A stretch of DNA of 64,000 nucleotides. It comes from Heliopora coerulea (Eukaryota; Cnidaria; Anthozoa; Scleralcyonacea; Helioporidae). The stretch lies in the NCBI GenBank assembly GCA_030142905.1, contig JASJOG010000015.1, positions 1,679,001 through 1,743,000 on the forward strand, given 5' to 3'. Below are positions 1 to 9,560 of the stretch, one piece after another (the stretch's first letter is position 1; every line of letters starts with the position of its first letter). The notes under the pieces are model-generated. The model saw only the letters and a program-made list of their open reading frames with translations, made no database searches and was not told the DNA's origin. The position numbers were made by a program, and so were the translations under genes.

Positions 1-478
1 CTTTCTCTTGTTTCAGAACGTAGTTCTTTGCTGTTAACCAAAGTTGTGAATGCTGATAGTCTTCAATCTAAAGTGCTCTGTTTATGACGACAGCCGTCTC
101 TTTCTTGCTGTGAAAAAAATTCACCGCGTACGTCCATTACGTTGCGTAACAAAGGTTAATTACGACATGCCCAACACTTGATAATGAGTGCTTTATTTTG
201 CATGCCCCTTCAAATTAGTGCGCAATGTAAGCCGTTGGCACGATGGATATTCAATTTCGCTGGGTATTTGCTAGCCAAAAAGCTTAGTAATTGAAGATTG
301 AATAATTGACAAGAAGTGCTCTGATGGAGAAATTATCACGCACGCCCGATACGCAGATCCTCGCGCGGTAGACAAATAGTATGAAAGACAAATCAATTAC
401 TCTACCCCTTCGGTGCCTGTCCACACGGGTTAACCATCAATTAACTTATTATTATTATTGTTATTGTTATTATTATTG

Positions 479-520
<42 letters not shown>

Positions 521-581
521 AATGTCTTATCAGAACGAGTAAGTTATCTCAAACAGATTTGACTTTTATAATTTATTTTAG
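1..581. other. Left edge, intronic or 5' flank of SERAC1-like gene
   Basis: No exon is supported here. The stretch lies upstream of the first recognisable SERAC1 exon (582) and is probably intron. It contains a TTATTATTATTG-type tract followed by an (AT)n run at 446-516. A possible splice acceptor ends near base 16, but the reading frame after it (RSSLLLTKVVN...) does not resemble SERAC1 and has no convincing donor. Confidence 0.5.
446..516. repeat. (TTA)n/(AT)n microsatellite
   Basis: Imperfect TTATTATTATTG units run into an uninterrupted (AT)18 tract at 481-516. It lies just upstream of the first recognised SERAC1 exon. Confidence 0.95.
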
Positions 582-752
582 ATTTTGACATCGCGAATAC
601 TCTCAAAGAAAAATCTGAAAACACTCTTATAAGCCTTGCTAGAAATCCCCACACAAACGAGCAGTATTTCGACATAGGCAATGAGGTTTGTATATTCTTG
701 ACATAAACAAAAATGCGAAATAAATTACGATTTGCTTGTACATTTTGGTCCA

Positions 753-799
<47 letters not shown>

Positions 800-3700
800 G
801 TGGTACGGTTTCTTTATACCGACAATTTCGACAAACTTTGACAGTTAAACGCTTTGCAACGGAGTTGAGCAGTAAGCAAGTAGTCGTAGTTAGAGCGGTT
901 AGTTGGTTTCTGGACGAAACGAAAGTAAAAGAATTCAAATAGCATGCTTATTATGCAAGAAGGCTCGATGGTAGCGTGTGTATTGGCCAGCGAGCCAGAA
1001 TGTTAAATAGCCGATAAGATGACAGGAACAATGACGATCTACCTGAAAAAAATAAAAGAAGGGCTGTTATAGTACAATCAATGCTAACCTCGCTTCAGAT
1101 CTTGATTTCATTCATGTGAAAACCAAGTCAGATTTTAAAGTTATATCTCTTTTGCATGTTAATTCAGGATGCCCAAAAAGGCGAAAATGAGAAACTGATC
1201 GATGCACTTCGTCATCTTCTCTTATCCCTCCCAACAAATGGACAAAACAAATGCACAAAATGGTTCACCAAGTCGGCTTTTCATGGCGGAAAATCGGGAT
1301 ATTTTCTTTACAAGGTGAGATGGTAAGATGTACATGGAAAGATGTTACAAACAAGGTATATAAAACAGTTCTGTCCTTATCCGTCCGGCCAATTTCCCCA
1401 CTTATCTTTCTTCAGCCTAATGACAAGATCTTTGATAAAATACAGACCTTTTGGAAAATTCTTTGCAGAAGTCTTTAGCGCTGTTGGTGCCACTGCATGT
1501 GCATAACCTGGTTGCTGTCGAGCAGAAGGACAATACCAGTTCAATTAAGAACTGCTTGAATTTGTTTGCAGATTTTGTTAGGGAATATCGACTACGTCAT
1601 TCTAAATTAAACTCTCCGGTAATGTTTTCAGACAATATTTTGGGGACCTGGGGTGGAAGATCATTTGAACGCTGATTCACCTGACGTAATGGTTCCCTTG
1701 TTCCTGAAGGCGTTAAGAAAGCATTCAGAAGTAAGTGGAGTACCGTGCAATTACATTTACATATGAGACAGAGTTAAAAAATGATCCACCAGTCCGCTGT
1801 GTGATTCAATGGAAAGAACATGGTAAAGTGGACGTGCTGATATGCTTGAAATATACATGCCCTTTAAAATTGTTCCCCAGTCTCCGGCGGAAACCGGAAA
1901 CCGTAACCCTCTGATTTAGCAACTTACCGGCGATCAGAATGTTACGAGTTCGATTTCCGTCACCAAGAAGTGTAAGAACATGCATATATCCGACATAGGC
2001 TCTTATCTGTTCCAAATGACATTTACAATCTTTCCTCGTAAAGAATTTGTAAAGGTAAAGGGAAAAAGTAAAAGTAAAGTATCTTTATTTATACTGGATA
2101 ACCCTATCAACTACCGAAATTGTTCTCCCTAGAGGTCCAGTAAGGACCACCCCTCATTGGACCAGTGTTTCTACAGGAGGAAACTGGAGTACCCGGATAA
2201 AACCTGCAGTGCTTGGTAGAGTCAAACTGGACAACACTCTTCTCGCACGTGACCTTGGTAACTTTAATGAGATAACTGCACGGACCCGGAATCGAATCCT
2301 AGTCACAGTGTTGAGAGACACGTGCACTACCACTGTGCCACAGGCACGCCAAAAGAAATAATAAAATTGTTTCATCTCATAGGTACCAACACACAGATCA
2401 CTTATCGTAGAAAACGATGGCTTAGACCTACTGCTTATTGTAGCTCAGAGCTACTGCGATAACAACACTGTTGGACTTGTTGCTCACATTCTTGGAAATC
2501 TGGCGTTAGATAAAACATCTCACAAAGCCATTATACACAAAGGTAATTAACTGTCATTTTTTTTAGTATAATTATGCAGGTAATTATCGAAAATCCCGCA
2601 TGATGATTGGCCAGAAAATTACGTCATAAATCTTAATCACCGACAGGTGAATATAACAGTAAAGACTCAGAAGCAAGATGTCGGATACATTTGTAAATGT
2701 TACTGAGGAGATTTTAAAAGTGCTAGTTCACTACTTTCTTTCAAATAATCACATGTGTAATTATACTAAAATAATTATCCGCCTCGGGCTCAGTGAATAA
2801 TATTGAATCATCCCCGAGACAAAGTCGAGGGGATTATTCAATTATATTCACAGAGCCTGAAGCGAATAACTGTTAAATATCGAAACGTCTGTATATTCAT
2901 GGTCTTCGAAATGTGTTCGTCATTATGAAGGGTACTGGTTTTAATGTGTAATTAAATTAGCAATCATCCGCTTTTTTGTTGATGTAGGATGGGTCAGACA
3001 GTTGAGGACGTGGGCAAATTCAAAGGTACAGAGATGTATTACCTGTGTGACACAATGGAGTGCTGTACGGTACGGTACGGTATGGTACAGTACGGTACAC
3101 TAAAGCACGATATGGTACAGTACAGTACACTAAAGCACGATATGGTACAGTGCAGTACACTAAAGCACGATATGGTACAGTACGGTACACTAAGGCACGA
3201 TATGGTACAGTACGGTACACTAAGGCACGATATGGTACAGTACGGTACACTAAAGCACGATATGGTACAGTACGGTACACTAAAGCACGATATGATACAG
3301 TACGGTACACTAAAGCACGATATGGTACAGTATGGTACACTAAATCACGATATGGTACAGTGCGGTACACTAAAGCACGATATGGTACAGTACGGTACAC
3401 TAAAGCACGATATGGTACAGTACGGTACACTAAAGCACGATATGGTACAGTGCGGTACACTAAAGCACGATATGGTACAGTACGGTACACTAAAGCACGA
3501 TATGGTACAGTACGATACACTAAAGCACGATATGGTACAGTACGGTACACTAAAACACGATATGGTACAGTACGGTACACTAAAGTACGATATGGTACAG
3601 TACGGTACACTAAAGCACGATATGGTACAGTACGGTACACTAAGGCACGGTACAGTAGAATGAGGTACAACACATCACGGTTCAGCACGGTATGATACGG

Positions 3701-6700
3701 TACAGTGTGGTGAGGTAAGGTACGGTGCGGTACGATACGGTACAGTGCACTACAGTACGGTACAATAGAGTACATTACAGCACAAGACGGCTCAGTACGG
3801 TACGGTACGGTACAGTACGGTGTGGCTGGTTACGGTACACTACAGTACGGTACAGTAGAGTACGTTACAACACATAACGGTTCAGTACGATACGGTACGA
3901 TACGGTACGATACGGTACGATACGGTACGATACGGTACGATACGGTACGATGCAGTACGATGCGGTACGATACAGTACATTGTGGCGGTGGTACGGTGCG
4001 GCACAGTAGAAGTACGGTAAAGCACAGCACTGTGTGGGGCGGTACGGTACACTACAGTGCAGTATGGTGCAGTCCAATGAAGTGTGGTTAGGTGAAGTGA
4101 AATGAAGGGAAGAAATTGAAAGAAAAGGAAGGGGGAAAGAGAAGAAAAGAGGTACACTACATTACACCATACTGGACTGCATTATACAACAGTGTGGTGA
4201 GGTGTGGTACAAGTCCATATTGCATAATATGGAGTATAATGGAAAAAATGGTCGTCCGCTATTCTTTTTCCTAGGATATTGTCATTAAAAGTCATTCGTT
4301 ACGTGCCTTGGCTAACTTAGACCGAGAGGGCGAGAGTGGTTTTACTTACGAAGATGGAATTTTGGTTCTTCACCCGGTGCAACAGCTCAAATGGTACTTC
4401 TATTTATCGCCTTCTTGTTCAAAAATATTTTGTAGTTATATATTAGTTCATATTTGTAGTTATGTATTAGTTCATATTTGTAGTAATATACTAGTTCATA
4501 TTTGCCTTCAGCATATCAACCTCCTTGTGACAGATAGCGTCTCCCAACAAGAACTAACCTCATAAAGTTATCCCGGTTGTAGGTTCACTGTTTTGTTTAC
4601 TGAAAATATTTTTCAATTCTAAATCCCACCACATACAAGTCCAATTTCCCATCATCACCTTGCATTTCTAGTATCAATTGACTACATCTCAAGCAAAATC
4701 TTCACCATAAAGTACCAAGGTGATTTGTCCGTGATGTATTTCGAAATATTTTCCTCTCAGCGGTCATACCAGCCACACCAGCCTTATCGAAACATTTGGC
4801 CATGTACCCATGAACTTTTTTATTCAACAGCTGCAGGCCGGAAGTCGACCTTGTCTTTATCCATGGATTGCGTGGTAGTCCCTTCAAAACATGGAGGAGC
4901 AGAAACAATGAAGATGATAACAGAACAAGAACGGATTGCTGGCCCAGGGTAAATATTCTCTTGTAACTTTCACTCAGTTGATCCTTCCCTTTCCTTCCCT
5001 TCCCTTCCCTTCCTTCCTTCCTTCCTTCCTTCCTTCCTTCCTTCCTTCCTTCCTTCCTTCCCTTCCTTCCCTTCCTCCCTCCCTCCCTCCCTCCCTCCCT
5101 CCCTCCCTCCCTTCCTTCCTCCCTCCCTTCCTTCCTTCCTTCCTTCCTTCCTCCCTTCCTTTCTTCCTTTCTTCCTTCCTTCCTTCCCTTCCTTCCTTCC
5201 TTCCTTCTTTCCTTCCTTCCTTCCTTCCTTCCTTCCTTCCTTCCTTCCTTCCTTCCTTCCTTCCTTCTTTCCTTCCTTCTTTCCTTCCTTCCTTCCTTCC
5301 TTCCTTCCTTCCTTCCTTCCTTCCTTCCTTCCTCTTTCCCCTTCTCCCACTTCTTTCCTCCCTTCTTCCTGTTGATTTCTCCTCTATATTTCAAAATTTT
5401 AATCTTTCTGCACTTCTTTCCAGTAGCTCAATTCTGTCTTTTGTTAGGAATGGATTCCAGTGGACGTTCCACAGTGCCGGGTTATTCTTATTGAATATGA
5501 TTCAGAACTAAGTGACTGGACGTCGAAATGCCCTCTTCAACCCGAAATGTATGTCTTGTCTCAAATATATCTTTATATCGTCTTCGAACACCATTAAACA
5601 AAATCGTTCAAACAAAAAGATGGATGGACGGAAACAAACTAATAAATATACTTAAAGAACTCATTAATAATTCACGAGGGAAATACAAAAGATTTCGGCT
5701 CCTAATTAGTATTCTGTAAATCGGATAGAGAATACTAATTAGAATTATGAACTTTTCCCTTCGATTTTCTACGTTAAAACTTACCGAAACTTCAAAAATA
5801 ACCGATAAACATGGCCATTTAAATGCTTTCGGGTTTTTAGAAAAAATTTATTATTCGCATCCGGTCTGTATGCGATTTACTACGGCTCGCCTTATAAATC
5901 GCATACAGGTCGGCCGCTCATATTGTATCTATTGCATACAAACAAGGATATAGAAGGAAAGTTGGAAAGCAACGAAATCAGACGGAAAAACAGATTCTAA
6001 GTAGTAGACATGAAAACATATACAAAACAGACCAACTAACAAACAAGGAAACAAACGAAGCAATACAACGATCGTTCGCTAATAACGTGCAAAACAACGG
6101 ATCCATGCGCCAAAGTTACACCAAACTTCGTTAGTCTCGATGACTTGCAAGTATTCTTTAACTTTTGTAGTTCCTCTATTGAATATCGTAGCTCGGAGCT
6201 TATGAGGAAACTTGTGAAAGCTGGCGTGGGTAAACGCCCTGTCATCTGGATTTCACACTCAATGGGAGGTAGGCGAAAGTGCTGCTGAAACAATGAAACA
6301 CAATATTCAAGGTTCATCGATAAATCTTGTTCGTCCGTTCAGCCAATAATGCTGCAATAATTTAACAGAGATTTACGTTTGTTGAGGAGTTAAGTGTTTG
6401 TATGAAATCAACATGACACGAAGAGTTCTAGTATAGTTGAATTTATCCATCCAGTAAATGTCAATAAATGTGCTATAACACAGAAAAATATCCCGTTAAT
6501 ACAATATGATGCACATAATATGGGTTGCATGGACACCTCGAGATAGCAACCGAAAATACATTATTATTATGATTTTTGCTCATTGAGTAACACGAATGAA
6601 ACTCTTATGCTACTAATTTAGGGATCCTTGTTTTTTTCTGATTTTTTAACAGTGAAAAGTCATCGCGTTAGGATTCTCATTAGCGATGCAACTTTTCTCA

Positions 6701-8756
6701 CAAGTAAAAAACATATTCGTATGATACGGTTTTTTTACCAGGAAAAAAATCGTACCAGTGTTCTGATTGGTTGACAGTTTTCCCGCCTCAATTCACGATA
6801 CGGTTTTCTTAGCAAATTCGCTTTTAAGCTGCAGGTTTTATTGTTATACTAACTGAATAAGCCCTGATAAGTAAATAGAAGCAAAATGTGATAAAGAAGA
6901 ACGTCTTTGTGCCTAATTCTGGCATAAACTGAAGGTAGGAGACACGTTTGTATCGCTGACAACCTAATTTTAGGAAAGAAGAGTGTCGTAAAATGCAACA
7001 ACTTTGATGTTGTTATTGATGTCGGGTACGGTAAACTTGGATAAAATGAATGCCCGTTAATCTGTGAAGCCAATAGGTCGATTTAGTGTTCGTAATAAGG
7101 CGGTTAAATTTCGAGATTAATGACGATTAAATCAGATCTTAGAAGTTTCTTTTTTGTGTTAGGACTGCTAGTGAAACAACTTCTGGTCGAAGCGTCCAAA
7201 AGTCACGATTTCAGGTAAGAAGAGCATGAATTAGTGAAAGAAGCCAAGTGTTGGGGTCGCTGATGTCGTTTCAGACTCTTTGGGTCATCGGTTTCCTGTT
7301 CATGTTGAAAAAGTTTGTCACTAGTGAGAGTTACCTTTGTTCCGGGTAGGAAGAGTTTCCCTCTTAGGGTAACTTAGGTACGTGAGGGAGGGAGGGAGGG
7401 AGAGAGGGAATGGGTGTGTGGGTGGGTGGTGAGTGGGTAGGTGAGTAAGTGATTGAGGAAGGGAGGGAGGGAGTGGGTGGTTGAGTGAGTGAGCGAGCGA
7501 GTGAGATAGTAAGTACGTATCTTTATTTGTACTATTATCGGATAGCCCAACGAGGTCCAGTGAAGGCCACCCTATATGGGTTCAGAATTACTGCAGGAAA
7601 CAAGAAATAAACAACCCAACTTAAGTTGTACGCGTCAAATCTCGTCTTACCAACTGGATTGTTCTGGATAGCGCTATTCACTCGCAAGGAATTATCCGTG
7701 GGATAGGCTATCCGGCCTTCGAACAACCGGCTTTGGTTCTGTAACAGAATTAGGGTTAATTACCTTTAGTAATTGTTGTTTTTTAGTTCATTGAGAACCA
7801 GCACCAAAGGTGTCGTATTTTATACTGTGCCACACAAAGGGTCAGATGCCGCGTCGTTCGCCTCAGGAAAAGCGAGATATGTACTTCGACCATCCTTGGA
7901 AGTCACGGAGTTACGAAAAGGTAACCATAGAAGTTGTCAGTGATGGCATCTTAGTTTGGATATTTCAGCAACCTTTACTCCGTATAAGCACTCGACTTTA
8001 CAGTTGGGTCTGGAACATTACGAAGCCTTTTTTTTTTTCCTCAGTATTCGATTGAAATTTAGATTTCTGACACATATTGAGAAAAACTGCGTGGAACGCA
8101 AATGACAGGAGTTTTTGTATATAAACACTTTATGGTAATAAAAAGCGATGTAGAAAAATAAAGTGTCATTTCAGATGTTTACCTATTCATTAATACCATG
8201 AATTCTGTGAAACACAGGAAATGTGTCTACGTGGGTTAATTGTTAGTCTGATTTATTTCTTAGGATCTGAAGTTTTGCGAAAGCTTCACCAGGATTTCCT
8301 AAACTGTATTCAGAAAGGCGACATAGATATGCTTAGTTATGGTGAAACAGAGCCTTCCAGAATCGTAAGGGATACACTGGTTGTACCCCGCGAATCTGCA
8401 GGTATTTCCTTTTATTGTTTCCGTAGTCAAAGTAAGAAAGGTCACCTGAGAAGAGTTAGTTCTACTTTTTGTTTTAGTTATGCTAAAGCTCATTAGAAGA
8501 GGAACGTCTTAGCGTTTTTTTACTGAAACTGTGAACGTTGCACAAGCTTTGAGCGTTGGCATGACCTGCCTAACTGGTTCGTTTTCTTTTGTCAGATTTT
8601 GGGATGGGTGAATTCATTCAGCTTCCCGTCAACCATTGCGAGGTGTGCAAACCAACCAGCCGTCTTGATCCTTGTTACGTCCGGACTGTTCTCTTCGTTA
8701 AGGAGCACATGGCCAAGTTTGACGTTCAAGATTATGTGAGCGTTCTCTTGTTTTAG
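582..8756 (+). CDS. SERAC1: SERAC1-like serine hydrolase, 5'-partial, 13 exons
   Basis: In vertebrates SERAC1 acts at mitochondria-ER contacts in phosphatidylglycerol remodelling and cholesterol trafficking. Exons by sight: 582-685, 1168-1314, 1632-1730, 2383-2542, 2988-3025, 4275-4393, 4837-4948 (or from 4831), 5448-5548, 6171-6268, 7163-7214, 7787-7920, 8264-8401, 8596-8756. All have AG/GT borders and all phases join, giving about 486 residues; human SERAC1 has 654, so roughly 170 N-terminal residues are missing. Early exons encode an armadillo-like helical region (GNLALDK, ALANLDRE). The hydrolase part follows: VFIHGLRG with KTWR, CWPR, IEYDSELSDW, the nucleophile motif WISHSMGG (Ser in S-H-S-M-G, split over 6268/7163), GVVFYTVPHKGS, VPRESADFG, and VNHCEVCKP carrying the likely catalytic His. 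The order matches the human protein as I recall it. The coding sequence ends YVSVLLF-stop. The gene converges with Msx. Confidence 0.93.
755..796. repeat. (GT)21 microsatellite
   Basis: Uninterrupted GT dinucleotides in the SERAC1 intron between exons 582-685 and 1168-1314. Confidence 0.97.
2053..2350 (-). mobile_element. tRNA-derived SINE in SERAC1 intron
   Basis: Read on the minus strand, the element starts at 2350 with a tRNA-like head. An A-box-like TGGCACAGTGGTAG lies at 2340-2327 and a B-box-like GGATTCGATTCC at 2299-2288. A body and a 3' end AGTATAAATAAAGATAC with a T/A-rich tail near 2053 follow. A diverged relative lies on the plus strand at 37012-37280. The head sits only about 32 bp before the acceptor of exon 2383-2542. 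SINE status rests on the polymerase III boxes plus the second copy; no target duplication was established. Confidence 0.75.
2773..2870. repeat. Imperfect hairpin, about 45-bp arms
   Basis: The left arm (2773-2818, containing GCCTCGGGCTC and ATCCCCGA) pairs imperfectly with the right arm (2825-2870, containing TCGAGGGGAT and GAGCCTGAAGCG) around a short loop. It lies in the SERAC1 intron before exon 2988-3025 and is probably part of a fold-back repeat. Confidence 0.75.
3060..4085. repeat. 30-bp satellite with GGTACRGTAC core
   Basis: About 19 near-identical copies of a 30-bp unit (GATATGGTACAGTACGGTAC plus ACTAAAGCAC) run from about 3086 to 3650. Irregular GGTACNGTAC sequence follows, including (GATACGGTAC)n around 3890-3960, and a GGTGTGG-like end near 4085. 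It lies entirely in the SERAC1 intron between exons 2988-3025 and 4275-4393. The unit is a multiple of three, so several frames on both strands stay open; these are not genes. Confidence 0.97.
4976..5336. repeat. (CCTT)n/(CCCT)n polypyrimidine tract
   Basis: About 355 bp of almost pure pyrimidine on the plus strand, mostly CCTT tetranucleotides with CCCT and CTTT variants. It lies in the SERAC1 intron between exons 4837-4948 and 5448-5548. The open frames in it (poly PSFL or GRKE) are artefacts of the repeat. Confidence 0.97.
5702..5742. repeat. 14-bp-arm hairpin
   Basis: CTAATTAGTATTCT (5702-5715) is the exact reverse complement of 5729-5742. Intronic in SERAC1. Confidence 0.85.
5866..5908. 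repeat. 14-bp-arm hairpin
   Basis: CTGTATGCGATTTA (5866-5879) is the exact reverse complement of 5895-5908. It lies about 125 bp after the preceding hairpin in the same SERAC1 intron; the two may belong to one small fold-back element. Confidence 0.85.
7382..7508. repeat. GGGA/GTGA-rich low-complexity tract
   Basis: Purine- and G-rich imperfect repeats (GGGAGGGA, GGGTGGGT, GAGTGAGT, GAGCGAGC). It directly abuts the 3' tail of the SINE-like element that starts at 7511. Confidence 0.9.
7511..7735 (-). mobile_element. SINE-like element with the same 3' end as the 2-kb SINE
   Basis: Read on the minus strand, it starts near 7731 with GGTTGTTCGAAGGCCGGATA and ends with ACAAATAAAGATACG at about 7511. 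The 3' third resembles that of the 2053-2350 SINE: the GAGGTCCAGT-(G/A)AAGG-CACCC block on the plus strand, and the ATAAATAAAGATAC tail on the minus strand. The 5' part differs, so it is probably another family or subfamily using the same 3' end. It lies in a SERAC1 intron. Confidence 0.6.
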
Positions 8757-9108
8757 AGTGTTCGAGAGCATTACAGTCCAGGTCAGTTGTTTTTTGCAAT
8801 AGATATGTGACCAGTAAATAAGCTGAAGCGTGTGCATTGAAAAGTCGGTGGTTATTTCCTAGTCTGTGATGGTTGTTGCAACGAGATGAAAATTCTCATC
8901 CTTAACCATGAAGGAATTTAAGCGGTGTTTATATGGGGGCGAACCAACCCTCTTGATGGGGCTAGCCTTAGTAAGAAAGCTGAATTTCACCTCGCTTTTA
9001 CATGGAAATTTTCTGGCCCATCTAGCAGGGCCGGATCTAGGACGCATGCGTGATAGGAGGGCCAGCCATCCTTAAACACTACCTTTGTGGACTTCGACGC
9101 ATGTCATT

Positions 9109-9560
9109 GAACACCGCTGATGCGTGCAACTGCGACACTTTCCGTTCTTGCACTGATAGGAATGGAACGTGAATGAAATATATGGTACGTGATAATACAC
9201 ATAAGCCTGACGAGACTTCTTCAAGTTGAGAAATGTACACGGCTGATGTGTGTAACTGCCGATACATTCAGTTCTTGAGCTAATCGAACAAGAACTTAAA
9301 TTAAAGAATTATTTGGTAAATAATAATACACATAAGTCTGATCACACATCCTCAAATTGAGAAATGAACACCGCCGATATGTACAACTGCCGATACATTC
9401 AGTTCTTTTGCTAGTCGGAAGAGAACTCGAATGAAATATATGGTACGTAATAATATGCATCACCCTAATGGCACTTTTTCAAGTTGCAAAAAGAACACCC
9501 TTGATGTGTACAACTGGCGACACTTTCAGCTCTTGCGCTATTATTACTGATTACTAATGT
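9109..9560. repeat. 128-bp tandem repeat, 3.5 diverged copies
   Basis: The marker GAACACCGCTGATG-like block followed by CAACTGC recurs at 9109, 9235, 9366 and 9493, giving spacings of 126, 131 and 127 bp. Each copy continues with a CACTTTC/ATACATTCAGTTCTTG block and a GGTA...TAATACACATAAG block. The copies are clearly diverged, so the array is old. It starts about 350 bp after the SERAC1 stop. Confidence 0.9.

Noticed and set aside
17..81. Possible SERAC1 exon after an acceptor at base 16
   Set aside because: Translation (RSSLLLTKVVNADSL...) does not match SERAC1, and no donor giving the required phase 1 was found.
1471..1618. Open frame KSLALLVPLHVHN... with acceptor TTTGCAG and possible donor GTAATG, as an extra SERAC1 exon
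   Set aside because: Its end lies only 13 bp before the next exon's start (1632), too short for an intron. The flanking exons 1168-1314 and 1632-1730 join directly in phase and match the SERAC1 order without it.
2989..3775. Long open frames on both strands (211-251 codons, Tyr/Val/Thr or Lys/His repeats)
   Set aside because: Produced by the 30-bp satellite, whose unit is divisible by three; not coding.
4702..5511. Open frames rich in Gly/Arg/Lys/Glu or Pro/Ser/Phe/Leu
   Set aside because: Translations of the CCTT tract inside a SERAC1 intron.
8870..9060. Possible dispersed repeat (GGTGTTTATATGGGGGCGAA... AGGGCCGGATCTAGGACGC)
   Set aside because: Resembles repeats I associate with cnidarian genomes, but no ends or second copy in the window support a call.
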